Below, in pieces: positions 12,105 through 24,837 of a stretch of 64,000 bases of DNA (its first letter is position 1; every line of letters begins with the position of its first letter). A program made the position numbers and the translations under genes. Source of the stretch: Mariannaea sp. PMI_226 (lineage: Eukaryota; Ascomycota; Sordariomycetes; Hypocreales; Nectriaceae); NCBI GenBank assembly GCA_024336345.1, contig JANFOG010000004.1, forward strand, positions 62,001-126,000, in the 5' to 3' direction. The notes under the pieces were generated by a model. That model was not told the DNA's origin. It made no database searches and saw nothing but the letters and a program-made list of their open reading frames with translations.

Positions 12105-13803
12105 CGTGTAGTGTTTGTTCAAGATCGCAATCGAAGTGAAGAAAAGGGATAAAACGCAATATAACAACAGACAAAAAACAGATAATTGCAATGAGAGAGC
12201 AATGGTAATGAATCACTCGCTAGAAACTAGGTTACGACAAGGTAAGGTGGAGAACAAGAAGGATGGATGATTCACATTGCGATCGCCTAGACGGGGTGTC
12301 TAGACATGAAAGTGCTGCTGGCACACATGATAATTCGTCATCTGAGGCCTTCTGTAATCATTTACGAAAGTATTAACTGACTGGGGCGAGACCTAACCAA
12401 GGAAACTCCTTGTTTCGTATCCGCAATCCTATGGGACGTGTTTAAATGACTAAATTACTTGGCATCCTGCTCCGCCTTGCTCCGTAATCCATCATTTTAC
12501 TACATACGGAATGGATGTCCCTAGCAGCGTACAACACTATGCACTATTTATTATTATTTAGTAAATGCGACCAATAGCATAAAAGAGCGGGCACACCTGC
12601 ACTGGCCACAAACTGGACAAGCGCCATATTTGATAGTCTACATTTTTCCATTTGAGGTTCTTCAAGATCGCTCTCGAGTAGCCGTGTAAGCAACCCATTT
12701 TGAATATCCAGGATATAAAGGATGTGAATGGGTCAACCATGGGCCACAAAATGCTAGCATACATTTTATGGGGGCATGATGATTCTCAGGCCACTGTTTC
12801 ACATTGAATGAAGTCTACTTCCTCTTTTGTCCTTCGTACCAGATGGCAACACCACGTTCGTCTCGATCAATGCGCTTCGTCGCATTACCAGCTGAGGCAA
12901 AAGGGAATGCGCATTCCGCATTTTGCTGTTTAGTAATAATGACTTATAGCTATGTGACACGCTTGAGATAAAGACACTGTGCGCGACTCAGCTTCATGAA
13001 AGCGTTGCACTTTATTCTGTGTCGTTGGGGTATGCCTGTCAAGACACTCTAACGCACATTCCAGGAGCCTCGACGCTGCCAACACCCTATTCCGAAGTGA
13101 CCGGCCAGGGGGGGGATAGCCGTCGCAGCAGGCCTATTGGCAGCTCAATCGGGAGGTGGTAAAGACGCCAACCAAGAGCAAAAGAACCAGAGTCCAAAGA
13201 TGGGGATTCGGGAGAAGAGCAGGACTCGAGAAGAAGGCCGACATACTTGAGATTCGTCATTATCGGGGTTGGACGTCGTTGCTGTGGTAGAGTGCGTCCG
13301 TAGACCCCTTGGACCATGGTGAAAGCATCGACGGTTTATATCGAGGAGCCCTGAGAGACGAGATAGGCATGAATTGAAGAGACAAGCAGAGAAACCGCAC
13401 CCAGGTACAGTACTCTCTCCGGGCTATACGTGAATGTGGTCGTTGCAGAAATACCATTCTCGCACCATGCCTAAGAAAAGGTGGAGGTTTTCAGCCACCT
13501 GCTCCCCCCTACAGCAGACATTTATCACCCTTGTACTGAGTTGAGTTGCTGTAGTTCTAAACGTCCAGTGGCTATGAGAAAAGTAGTAGTACACTGAATA
13601 GTTTCCTCCTACAGTCAAACCAGGCTCGCTTAGGTTGTTGTGTGGTCATTCCCGAGCCACAAGTTGCAAATTGGTTGAGGAAGAGACGCCTCTACTATAA
13701 CGCGACCCAACCTTTGGCCTTTCCCCCCTTCTAACCACAACATAATATCCTCAATTATATCATAGAGTATTGTTAGAACAGAATAACACCCAAACCCACT
13801 CAT
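12105..13803. other. Intergenic, no supported gene
   Basis: Contains the promoter side of the chitosanase near 12105-12400. The remainder has only short frames without recognisable motifs. I see no repeats beyond simple runs. Confidence 0.45.
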
Positions 13804-14581
13804 TTAAGATTTTAAGATAGCCCGTATAGATGCCTCATTCAATTTTTTTTGCTCGAGTTCCTTCTCAGTATATTTGGCATAGGCTAGGAACAATTTGATA
13901 ACTTGAGATGCACTGGCGAAGCTCACAGGATTGGTTGCGACCTTCGGATTTTGCTGTAATTTTCGTACCATCCAAATAGTAAACGACTTATCGTCTAGAA
14001 GCTTGTCGAATTCCTTCATTTGGATGATATCATGGAGTGATTGGTCACATGGAAATGTCCTATTGAGAGCCTTTAGAGCTTGCGTACATGCCCAATCCAT
14101 CCTAGAAAGTTGTGTTAGAGAAATAGATGATTAGAAAACGAGTTATGGAAAGATATGCTGACCCAAGTGAGGCAGCCAGAAGATAAAACTTTATAAAGTA
14201 CTTTGAATCGGTTTTCCTCAGCCAAAAATCAAAGTGAGGCAGCAAATCCGGGTGCCCTTCACGCATACTTTGAAGGCTAAACAGAATGCCCTTTACGACA
14301 TCTGGTTCCCAATCTTCAAGGTACAAATTCCCGTCACGGCGAACGGCAGGAGGCTCTATGTAGGGATAAAGGTTCCATTCTTTGATGACTGGTGACTGCT
14401 CCAGACTGTACACTGAGAAAGGGAGCGAAATCTGTTTCGTGCCTCGACCCGCAACAACATAAATGGCTCGACAGACATAAGCAAGGTGGTCATTGTCTGT
14501 TTTAGTCCAAGAACCATGAAACTTGGTCCAGGCATCTGAGGCTGAGTCTTCGCTTGAAGTCAAAGATAAGGAATTATCCAT
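13804..14581 (-). CDS. Uncharacterised protein, BTB-domain-like layout
   Basis: Two exons, 14581-14163 and 14101-13804, join in frame to 238 residues across a 61-base intron with a weak donor (GTCAGC) and a good CTAG acceptor. The first part contains SLPFSVYSLEQSPVIKEW and YLEDWEPDVVKGILFSLQSM. The second contains KFYLLAASLGMDWACTQALKALN, which looks like the helical stretch after the BTB/POZ fold (position, disc-like helix, then a domain of short helices). There is no signal peptide or membrane segment. I would not assign a function; fungal BTB-like proteins of this size are mostly orphan genes. The gene model rests on frame continuity and the sensible joined helix, not on a known homologue. 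Confidence 0.55.
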
Positions 14582-15486
14582 AGCGACTTAATATAGGTGC
14601 GATTAACAGTGCTATTCTGGGTATCGATGATAGTAGGGTTGGCCAAAAACGCAAAATTAAATGCTTGAGAATAAAACTATGATTAGAGGAACGGGCCTGA
14701 TATGAGAAAGGGTCTTTGGTGAATGAATAGTTGGTTGTATCATAGAGTAACAATTGAGGTATTTATTACTTCAGGAGTCAAAACGCTGTCTGATTACCAT
14801 AATAACCCTGACCACCACCCCACTTTGTGAGCCACTCTAGCCGAGGCACGTTCGTTAGCAGGCTATTCCACACCTCGTGATATACCTTATAACTAAGCTA
14901 TCTGGTTAATCAACTACCATTTCGAGTTTACGATGGATCTCGCCTCATAGTTCCAGTTAAGCAGACTTCGCGATCACAGAACGAGTCTAATCAGGATTTC
15001 ACAGTCAGCTCAAGGGAAGGCCAAATTCATGAATGTATTAGGACTTGAAACACAGCTTGAACTAATCACCGTTTCAGCGCACCTTGTTCACAATGCCCGA
15101 CATATCCGAAAGGCCGGGGTGATCCCGAAAGTCCTATATGGAGGGAAAGTAAGTAAGGCAAGATACTATTGCCAAACACGCTCGAAGATAGCTTCAGAAG
15201 CGATGGGGATAGCCTCAACATCATATTACGGCATGTGATGGATTATCATGTCATTTATAACATCGTCCATCGCGTCTAAGGCTAGGTGCCGCCACCAGTT
15301 GAAGAGTTTTAACTGGCAAATTTTGCGAAACCAAGGACTAGACATCAGCGCCGGGCTCTAAAGCATCTTTTCAAGCTCCTCCCCTATGATGCATCTTATG
15401 TTCCTAACCCCATTGGAATTTGGGCGTACATGGACGTCAGCTTTAATTAGGAGTGCATAATCGACTGTAAACTTGTTAGCGAACAA

Positions 15487-15735
15487 TCAATATTTCAGAG
15501 GCTTGTTGAATAAAATCCTGCCACCGGGACGTCGACCTACGTTCACGTTCTCCCCGGAATTCTTCAGTTGATGCTTTATAGTACAGCCGGGTAAAAAAAT
15601 ATCTGGTTCAGGAACTTCTTTGGTATCAATTCCCAACTCTTGAAACAGATTTCGTTGCGCCACGGTCTTCACTCCTTGAATAGATACCTCAATATCATCG
15701 CCAGTCTCTCCCGGCTTGTTTAGAAGGGGGAGCAT
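15487..15735 (-). CDS. Small uncharacterised ORF
   Basis: An 82-residue open frame with an even, protein-like composition (GETGDDIEVSIQGVKTVAQR; LGIDTKEVPEPDIFLPG). It has no signal peptide, membrane segment or family motif that I recognise, and I cannot place flanking exons. It may be a remnant of a larger gene. Confidence 0.2.
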   Translation of the reverse strand: MLPLLNKPGETGDDIEVSIQGVKTVAQRNLFQELGIDTKEVPEPDIFLPGCTIKHQLKNSGENVNVGRRPGGRILFNKPLKY

Positions 15736-16718
15736 GTATTATTTTAAACCTCCGGAAAAATAATCTTCTCTGAAGTTCGTTGTTGAAGCAAGAGACGGTT
15801 CTTAGAACCAAAAATACATACACCCCAAAACCACGACGAAGGGCACCCCGATCAGTATGTCTCATTATGTGGTCTGTTACGACTAATTAGACAGCAATTA
15901 CTAACTTTGAAGTTGAGCATTTTGAGAAAAGTGACAGTACTTCTTGACTTTATGACCGATGAGGTGATCATGCATACCGATAAGGATGCAGCGATAGACC
16001 GCCGCACAACGTTGCTTTTATTGGGCGAGCCATATGGTATATGTTTGCCCACAATGCATACCATAATTTGATGCTGATATTAAGTAATTCAGATCGATAT
16101 ATATTGCCTCTGGGATTCTCTCCGCTCGGGGCCTCACGAATGGCAAGCCATACACCCGGCCGAACCACAATCATTCTTCAACAGCGTGCCCTATTCTAAT
16201 TGTTGCTGCTGATGCCCGGATAGCGCTGCGCTTGTTCCTGACCCGTGGTGTGGCGGAGGATAAAGCAACCCACAGAATATACATGCTCAGATACGTTTTC
16301 GAGCTTCTATGCTCTGTATTCATTTTGCAGGACAGATATCAAGGCTGCTACTAGAGGTCAAATGGGATCTAGGCTAGTTGAATGTGAGATTGGCTCGGTT
16401 TACTATATCAGTTTAACGTATTGAATGTAAACGAAGTTAGAACTCGCTCCTTTGGGCGAGGGCAATAGCTGTAACTTCGAGTGTGCTGTTAATATTAGAG
16501 GATTGTGAGGATAGTAGCAACATCCCTATTCCTATGACCTCTTTAATTAAAAGAGGGAATCTATATACTTTTTATTTACCTCTATTTTCATAAATCTTTT
16601 TTTTTAGAGAAAAGAGACTAAGAAATTTATATATATTATTATTTGTCCATCTCCGATGATTACCGTGATTAGGAATGGTCCCACTTAGCAGTGTTCATCT
16701 TCATCGCTAATAGCTCGG

Positions 16719-16949
16719 CTATAGCCTGATATCGCCCTCCAAAAGCACATGCTCATGGTGATGGACGAGCGGAGTCATGTTTGGATTCGATTTATTCTTA
16801 AGTAGAAGTCTATTTGAATTGACATCCCCGTTGAATACAGCATATATCAGTAGTGACTCCTTGCTCTTAACCTCGCCTTGATACCAACTTGACCCTCTTT
16901 CAGTAGGTCCTCTATCGCGTCGTAATTCCTGTCCAGAATGGGTTCCCAT
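16719..16949 (-). pseudogene. Possible ankyrin-repeat fragment
   Basis: The stretch SLLIYAVFNGDVNSNRLLLK followed by NKSNPNM resembles one ankyrin repeat (A..NG.V...LLL....PN). Nothing before or after extends the repeat series, and the frame is only 76 codons, so this would be an isolated relic. It could also be chance. Confidence 0.25.
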
Positions 16950-17728
16950 GAGACGACGCTATTAGAGTGCGTGTGATTGCGCCAGGGATGGTAGATAAGT
17001 TTGCTTTTTCTCAGCATATTCCAATGTGGTGAAGGGACTATGCTAGCACCGAATCGCAGCTATTTCGACTGAGCCTGTACCAGAACGACAAACTCCTGTC
17101 GCTGGCTCGTTGCTTGGGTAAGATTAACGAACCTTTATGGTTTTAAAACGTTGAGACGCCGCGTACGTTCAAAACAAGTCTTATTTGACAGGCTTTCGAA
17201 GAAAGGCCCAACATGGCGGTGAGTGGGCGACCAATGGTAGATCTGGGCGACCAGGTTTACGCACTGGAATTGAGAATAGTCATCACTCATTAAATAAGAG
17301 AAGATGTATCAGGAATACGGACTTCGATTCACCAAAGTATCTGGATTACAAGTATTACTTATACTAGTCACTTACAGTTTTTCTCCCCTCACACGGTCAA
17401 CAAAAGCACGAGAACAGAACAAGGGTGTAAAATAATGTATGGCACAGTAAGGATCAATACTAAGTTGAATAGAAAACTAAGAGTTAAATTCAATAAACAT
17501 GCATACATGGACTCCCTCTGTTATTGATGATATTTCTCATGTTGATACCATTGGAAGTTGGCAAATTAGAGGAACATGATAGGTAGTCATGTAACTATTG
17601 TGCAGCATGTCTTTATCTAGAAAGAACGTGGAGGAGAAACTTCGTGGGCATAGAGAATAAGCCCTAGGAAATTCTCAGCTTTCGACAAGCCGGCACCGAT
17701 CAACGCCTGTCCGCCTGCATGACGATTC

Positions 17729-19554
17729 TTACGCCGGAACCTCATGATCACCGTTGTCGAGCTTCTCAGTAGCGAACTTCCTTGCAGGGACCTTCCTCAA
17801 GAAGATTATATCCAATTCCTCGAATGTTCGGCCCTTTGTTTCAGGCAACCTGAAGAAAGCCCACAAAACAGTGAGTGTGCTCGATATGAACCAGAAGAAG
17901 GCTGTTTTGCCCTTCCAGTTCCATTGTGTCGGGTTCATCATGTAGGGTTCCAAAACTCCTCCGATGATATTCCCAACATAGTATGTGCTTCGGCCAAGCA
18001 CAACAGTCTTTGTACGAAGCTGAGTGGCACCAATTTCAGATACAATGGTATAAACAACCGGTCCAACAGTTGCAGAATATGAGCTCAGCCATACTAGACA
18101 GAGCACATACTGAGCCCATTTTGTGCCGCCTGTTGTGTGAACGGAAGCGAGGATTCCAATCAGAAGTAAGCAGGTATTCATGATAGTGAAACCAACGAGG
18201 AAGATATCTCGACGACCGAATCTCGACATGATGAGCCAAGAGCAGCAAGTGGAGACGAATGCAATCCCCGTCCCACCAAGGGCGATGCTGTGTTCACGAT
18301 TCATTAATACACGAAACGATGATGAAGATGAGGTCGTACTAACCCGAAAGCATCTGTCGAGTTCACGCCGGCCTGCTCGAAGAAGTATGTTGGCGAATAC
18401 GCAAAATAACCTCCGTTGCTAACTTGAGCAAGGAAGGTAACGCATGCAATTTCGGTGCGACGTAAATTTGTACCCTTGAAGCAGTCCCAATAGCTGGTAC
18501 TGAAATCGGCCTCCTTTTCAAGCTCCGTTGTGCGGATCATCAATGCAACAGCGCTCTTGTGGTCTAGATTTGCGTCTTTCTGTGCGAGACGCTCCAGCGA
18601 TCTCTCAGCATCCTCATATCGGCCGGCTCGGACTAGCCACCATGGGGAATCTGGACAGAACCAGGCACCAATAATGAGTGGGATGGGCTGAGGAATTAGC
18701 ATCTGTGTGTACAGACTGGAGGAGGATGAGGCGCTATACGTACCCAAATCCATTGAATTGCAAATGGGATTCGGTATCCCCATTGGGTTTTGTTGTTGAC
18801 AAGGCCGCGCAGCTAAAATGCGTGTTAGGGACTGTTTGGCAGCAATTGAATGGATTCGTCGGCTGGATGAAGCGGGAGACATTGGGGCTAGACTCACCAC
18901 AGCGGCAGACAGGAATTGGCCAATGATCCAGCAGAGATTAATATAGGCTGTGAGATATCCTCGAAGCGCAAGCGGGCATACCTCAGCAGCATAGGCTGGG
19001 CCCATCGTCGCGTAGACGCCCCACGGAATGCTACAGAGGAAGGCTCCTACAAGAAGAACCTCGACATTGGGTGCGAAAAAGGTGATAAATAGGAATCCCG
19101 TCATGGCGGCTAGTGTGACCATCATTACTTTCCGGTGGCCATACTTGTGTGTGAAGTAGCCATTTAACAAGGCGCCGATGATGTTGCCAATGGCGCCGAT
19201 ATCAGTGATTCCAGCCTGCCAGGCACTGGACAGTTGATATCCAACTTCGGGTCCGTGGTACTCCCCATACTTTTCGCGAAATGATGGGTAAGCGAAAAAG
19301 CTGCCAATAAGCGTCGTATCATAGCCTTCCATAATGATAGACATGGAAACAAGAAGAGACCAGAATACCGCTTTGCGGTAGACTTTGATGGCCGTCCAAA
19401 AGGTCAACTCATGCTCAGCCGCAGTGGCCAATGTAGCCTGCTGGCCTAAATCTTTGTCGATGACATGTAGTTTGTTCTCATGATGCTCAGTATTGTCCTT
19501 CTCAGGGACAGTACGAACCGTCGTCTGGCCAGTAGCTGAGTCCACTGACATCAT
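17729..19554 (-). CDS. MFS sugar permease, alpha-glucoside/maltose type
   Basis: Four exons (19554-18898, 18812-18744, 18687-18344, 18287-17729) splice in frame to 542 residues; the second exon is only 69 bases. The protein has 12 predicted membrane segments. Sugar-porter marks include SMSIIMEGYDTTLIGSFFAY in helix 1, CPDSPWWLVRAGRYEDAERS before the central loop, SRFGRRDIF between helices 8 and 9, and RLPETKGRTFEELD after helix 12. The PWWLVR and RSLERL pattern is typical of the fungal alpha-glucoside (MAL) branch. It would carry a sugar with protons across the plasma membrane. It is divergently transcribed from the GH127 enzyme at 20256 and shares a 700-base promoter with it, so the substrate may be an arabinose-containing oligosaccharide or another product of that enzyme. 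Confidence 0.92.
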
Positions 19555-20255
19555 AATGGCCGTTTCTTTGGTAGAGGGAGGGTGGTGAGGTCTGAACAGA
19601 GGAATATTGCTGTGGGCGGTTCAACGACATGGAGGCCGATCATATATAAAATTCTCTTCAACTCATGGTGTGTTATACGTGGATAAATAATGATGTTGGC
19701 GTGAGATTTGTTAGCTATATTCGACCAACCAAAGCTACTTCGTTCCGGGGTAATCAAAACTGAGTTCTGATTCCATCCCCGCGTCTGGGGAATGCTAGCC
19801 GCAGGAACTGGAGTTCTGGGGTAAAGACTTCTGGTACCATAATCGGATGTATCACCGAATAGCCCCGATGCCGCTGTCAGAGCTCCACCATGGGCTATCA
19901 GCAGAACTGGTGGAGACGCATGAGTCGCGTAGACTGCCGAATAGCCCCGATGCTGGTCGATGCTGGTCGATGCTGGGTCACTACCGAAAGAGTGAATGAC
20001 TGATGTGGAGAAATGGTACATATCGAGTTCTCGACTAGAGGGTGGAGATTTGAGAAGTAAACATACAAGGACACTCGGCTTTTGAGCTGCACTGGAAGCC
20101 GATGAGACTCCGACTCTCAAACGTTTCATAACATAAATGCCCTTGCATTATCTAGGCATGGAATCCTGCCCGAACAGTCCTCTCGAGTTTTTGCGGTAGG
20201 AAACCCTTTAGACAATTGTAGCATTTCGCAAACAAAGTTCCATCTCTCTTCCAAA
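19555..20255. promoter_or_regulatory. Divergent promoter of the permease and GH127 genes
   Basis: A 701-base interval separates two divergent start codons. It contains short duplications described in the next entry and no protein-like frame; the open frames here are chance. Shared control of the transporter and the hydrolase is the natural reading. Confidence 0.6.
19855..19976. promoter_or_regulatory. Two CGG-N7-CGG sites and a 10-base tandem repeat
   Basis: A 17-base sequence beginning CCGAATAGCCCCG occurs identically at 19855-19871 and 19937-19953. Read on the minus strand, each holds two CGG triplets in the same orientation, seven bases apart, the usual half-site layout for Zn2Cys6 dimers. 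The second copy runs into about 2.7 copies of a 10-base unit (ATGCTGGTCG) at 19950-19976. The sites lie 300-400 bases from both start codons. Binding by the regulator at 22605 is inferred. Confidence 0.5.
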
Positions 20256-22185
20256 ATGAGTATCCCGGTTAAAAGCGTCAACATCACTTCGACCTTCTGG
20301 TCTCTGATGCGAGACTGTTGCAGGACGAAAACAATCCCTGCAATTGTGAAGGTCCAGAAGGAAACTGGGCACTGGGACTGCCTGACTTGGCACGAGGGAC
20401 ACCAACCCCAGCCTCATGTAAGACACGAATCCAAGAGGGAGTAATTCCACAAGACTACATTCTAATAACTTCTAGCCTTTCTGGGACAGCGATGTGTACA
20501 AGATCACGGAAGCTGCTTGCTACTTCTTGATGACCCATCATGATGATCAGATGATGGCTCACGTCGAAGAGGCTGTCAACAACATCAGAGCCGCGCAGCA
20601 TCCTGACGGCTATATCAATTCCTACTACACTGTCCGTGGAATCAAAGATAGGTGGACGAACCTACGAGATATGCATGAGCTCTACTGTATTGGACATTTG
20701 ATCGAGGCATGTGTCGCCTACGAGACTTTGACCAATAGCGGCCGACTTCTAGAGCCCGTGATGAAAGTCGTGAGGCACATCGACGCAACTTTTGGAGCCG
20801 AGCCTGGGAAGAGGAGGGGCTATCCAGGTCATCAAGAAATCGAAATCGGACTTCTCAGGTTATATGAATTGACCAAGGAACCCCTCTTACTGAAGGTTGC
20901 CCAGTACTTCATCCTCGAACGAGGCACAAAGGACGCCAAGGGCCAGTTTTACTGGGACTCCGAAGCCTGGGCACGTGGAAGCGACCCTGAAGACTACAAT
21001 ACGATGGAAATGCGACCAGTGTATCGCTATCCCAGAGATTATGCCTACCATCAAGCTGACTGCCCCCTTGTGGAGGCTACCGAGCTTCGTGGTCATGCCG
21101 TTCGAGCAATGTACTACATGACTGCAGCGACAGACTTGGTACGTCTCACCAACCATGACGGCATCCGATCCTCGTTGTCGCGATTATGGAAAGACATGGT
21201 TGATACGAAGATGTACATCACTGGTGGTCTAGGCGCTATTCGCCAGTGGGAGGGCTTCGGTCCCGCATACTTCCTCGGGGACACTGAAGAGGGGGGTATT
21301 TGCTATGCCGAGACATGCGCAACATTCGCTCTGATCGTATGGTGCCAAAGGATGCTACGACTTCAACACAAATCAGAGTTTGCGGACGTGATGGAAATCG
21401 CACTATACAATGGATTCCTTGGCGCAGTTGGCTTAGATGGAGAGAGCTTCTACTATGAAAACCCTCTGCGAACATATACCGGCCACCCCAAGGAGCGAAG
21501 TAGGTGGTTTGAGATTGCCTGCTGCCCACCGAACGTGGCAAAGATGCTGGGTAACCTAGGTACCTTCATCTATTCCGCCGAAGATGAGAGCGTTGCGGTT
21601 CACCTGTATATCGAGAGTACATTGGAAGTTCCAGGAACAGACGCTGTCGTATCTATGAAGACGAATGCTCCATGGACTGGTGAAGTTGAGATCTCGTGGA
21701 CGGGCACAGTGGCCCTGTCCCTAAGGATTCCGGGGTGGGCACGCGGCTACAAGTCGAGTGTAACGGGCGAAGTCAAAGATGGGTATCTATACCTTCCCAA
21801 AGCTACGGATGGAAAGGTAGATGTCGTCTTCGGTATAGAGCCTCGAATCTTTTACGCTAACACAAAGACTGGGAAAAATGAAGCGTGTATTATGAGGGGA
21901 CCTCTGGTATACTGCATCGAGGATGTTGACAACGCCATTGACGTTGATAACATCGCTCTCTCCGCGGGTTCGGTGAAGGATGGTTCGCCTCTCAAGATCC
22001 TGACCGACGAGGTAATCCCAGTCGTTGCTAAGGGAAGAGAATTTAAGAACAAAAACAATGCAAAGCTCTACGATGACCAGCCGTGGGAACAAAGCGAGGA
22101 GAAGGAACTGGTCTTTATACCGTACTACGCACGAGCCAATCGTGGAGGTAAGGGGGGAATGAGGATTTGGTGCTTCAGGTCATAG
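20256..22185 (+). CDS. GH127 beta-L-arabinofuranosidase-like glycoside hydrolase
   Basis: Two exons, 20256-20417 and 20476-22185, give 623 residues without a signal peptide, so the enzyme is probably intracellular. Family marks: PFWDSDVYKITEAACYFL, HELYCIGHLIEA, YITGGLG, CYAETC and a CCPPN motif. By analogy with Bifidobacterium HypBA1, E333, C335, C403 and C404 would bind zinc, with C403 as nucleophile; the likely acid/base is E313 in WEGFG, with slightly different spacing. The C-terminus ends in a beta domain (FIPYYARANRGG). The family removes beta-L-arabinofuranose from arabino-oligosaccharides or glycopeptides, though fungal members are little studied. The neighbours are a divergent sugar permease and a downstream Zn2Cys6 gene in the same direction, giving an uptake, cleavage and control set. 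Confidence 0.9.
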
Positions 22186-22604
22186 TCATAGCATAGTGTG
22201 GCACAGGAGACTTCAACCAGTGACTTCATTATTCCTCAATACATCAAAATTCATACAGATGCCATACTTCCGCCCTGCGATGTGCAAGGAGTAGATCAGT
22301 TTTGGTGTCGACTAATCTTGCATATCACGTGATACTCCCAAGTCGCCCCCCTCCAGGCCAATCATCCCCAAAGTTTCCCCGCGGCCCCCATCCTTCTTCC
22401 CCCTCTCACATCCCTTTTGCCGTTTCCGGGCCCTCGCATGCACATCGTTACGGTATCTCTTAGCTCATCTGCTTAGCCCCTTTCTGTGCAGACTCGTGCC
22501 TCTTCTAAACGGTTCCCAGCCATTGATGGTAAGTTGTCAGGCTAGATAGTCATCATTGCGAAGCAGCATCGCCGAGGCACGATTCCTATCTAACGAACAC
22601 TGTT
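22186..22604. promoter_or_regulatory. Pyrimidine-rich upstream region of the Zn2Cys6 gene
   Basis: Holds a CACGTG palindrome at 22326-22331, a CCAAT box at 22358-22362, and GCGGGG on the minus strand at 22377-22382, which fits the CreA SYGGRG pattern. A CT-rich tract follows to about 22425. Such tracts often precede transcription starts in filamentous fungi. A GGTAAGT at 22528-22534 hints at a leader intron. All are short motifs and could be chance. Confidence 0.4.
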
Positions 22605-24837
22605 GTGTTTTGCGAGACTACTAGCATGAATGCAAATGCTAATGCAGGATCTCAAATTTCTCGACCAGCTGCAATCTACGAACGCAAAAGGGCCAGTACG
22701 GCATGCGTGGTCTGCCGTGAACGCAAAACAAAATGTGATGGGGAACGGCCAGTATGTGGCTTTTGCAAGGTCAGAGGTGGATCATGTCGTTATATTGAGA
22801 CAGATGCTTCAAAGTTAGATCCAGGAAGCCTCGAAGTCTTGACTAGGCTTGGTCGGCTGGAGGAGTCGCTCAAGTCGTATATTAATGAGGTTATCGATCA
22901 GAAGCTCGCCATCCCAGCGACAAGCCCAATTCCATCTATCTGTCCAGCACAAGATGGACGACCACCACGTCAGAGGACCACGTCAAACAGACTATCGATA
23001 TCGTCACAGCCACAATTCAGTGCGACTCCCACCCAATTCCTCAATCAAGCAAACCAACCAACCCTCTTGAGCGTGTCTGGCAGCTCGGAACATTCGAAGC
23101 CAGACAGTGCTACACTGTCTGACGATGTTCCTCCTTCGACAGAGATAATCTCTCATGCGTCTGATATGTCACTTGAGGCCGTTCTAAAATGGCCAATTTT
23201 CACAGACCTTGCTCCCAATCTCGCTAGGGACTTGCATACCTCTACTATCGAGGTACTGGCAAAGGACCGCCCTATCACATTTGTCACGGAGGAAGATATT
23301 CACAACGAAGTGAAGAACCTTACGTCGCCGGTCCTTGATCGTTTGGTGGAGAACTTTCTCACTAATAACCACATCAAGAACCCGGTCCTGGACGTTGGCT
23401 GTCTTCGCGGCTATGTTGAGGACTTCAAAAGCTTGGGACCTCAGTGGGATGGAAAGACCTGTTTAGTGGTTAGTTAAATAATTCTCCTTACCAGCAATGA
23501 GTCTAACACAATTTCTAGTTGATTGTTTGTGCTGTCAGCAGTGTGTCGGGCCCCTTAGACGAGATACGTGGGGTATCCAAACTTCAGGATTGCTTGCGGA
23601 TAGCAGAATCTTACTTCTGTGCTTCTCAACGAAGGATTGGCATGTTGCATCACGAGAACTCAATTATGGCGGGGCAGTGCACTTTCTTGACTGGAGTCTA
23701 CCTATGCTTGACGAACCAGATCATCGCAGGTTGGAAATCCTTCGTGCACGCTTCGAATCAGTGTCTAGCATGGCTGAGATCAAATAATCGACTTCAAAGC
23801 AAAGAAAGCTTTGTTGGGGATGAAACTGAAGAGATGGCCTTGGATCCAGACGACGGCTCAGCAAAACGATATGTGGAAGAGAGTCTTTATTGGAGTTGTT
23901 TGAAGAGTGAAATGTGAGTACTTCAAGTTATCGAGGCGCTCTTGGTTTCATCAGCTAACACAATGAACTGATTAGGGAGGTTCGGTTTGAGCTCAATCTT
24001 CCAGGATCGGGACTAGACCGATTCAATTATCAGAATGTATACCCTAGTCCTCCTATTCATGAACACTTGAAGATGGATGGCGGCAAAAGCCCTGAGGATT
24101 CTATGGCTTCATCGGCTGGCCGCTCGCCCGAAAACAGCGAGACAGATCGTTATCACCTTGAAATAGGCTGGCTGTACTACCTTGCAGAAATTGCTAGCAA
24201 GAGGATTCGGAGCAGTGTCTGGGTTGAAAGTTACACAGCACAACCCTTGCACGCCAGATGGATCCTACAACTAGAAAAAAGAGTTACAGAGTTTGATTGG
24301 CAGATTCAACAATGGTACAAAGCCCTGCCTGGACCGATGAAGTTTTCGACCGACCCCTCAGTCCCGACACGGAATATACTGAGGTACATTTTACGGCAAC
24401 ATATGATTGATATTCAGGAAGATGTCCGTTTTCCAGCTATTCAAGCTATTATGGGATCCACTCTTTCAAATCTGGATGTTGAACAGTTTCCGCCAACTTT
24501 GATCAGAATTGTGCGGGGATTCTTTACCAACGCGGTGGATCGGATCGAAGCTAACCGCGAGGGCCTCTTCCACCGACACCATGGTGTATGGCTAAGCATA
24601 CGCTGTGTAAGCCGAAGCGTCCTACAACTCCTAGGTATGGCGTGTAAGTGTCATCGAGAAGGCGGATACGGTCGCGGTTTAGAATTGGAGAGGCAGTTGC
24701 TTCCTGCTCAATGGCATAACACTATTCACGTCGCTCTTGATTTTCTAGAATATTGGTCTTCTGAAAGCGCCGATGCACGGAGGATGCACAAGGTTATTTC
24801 CGGTATAGCAGATGTATACTACACCCTATCGCAATGA
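22605..24837 (+). CDS. Zn2Cys6 transcription factor, likely GH127-cluster regulator
   Basis: Three exons (22605-23468, 23519-23913, 23976-24837) with introns of 50 and 62 bases give 706 residues. The start could also be the ATG at 22626. Near residue 34 is the zinc cluster: ACVVCRERKTKCDGERPVCG then FCKVRGGSC, with six cysteines in the standard C-x2-C-x6-C pattern. A LGRLEESLKSYINEV segment follows and could be the short coiled-coil dimer helix. The remainder resembles the fungal-specific regulator domain, with SLYWSCLKSEMEVRFELNLP spanning the second splice junction. It should bind CGG-containing DNA as a nuclear dimer. Its position beside GH127 and the permease suggests that it controls both; the repeated CGG sites in their promoter fit this. 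Confidence 0.9.

Larger units (their letters stand above)
14582..17728. other. Long gene-poor interval
   Basis: About 3.1 kb. Two weak items are listed separately: an 82-codon frame at 15487-15735 and an ankyrin-like fragment at 16719-16949. The rest shows AT-rich sequence around 16540-16650 and no recognisable genes or terminal repeats. Confidence 0.45.
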
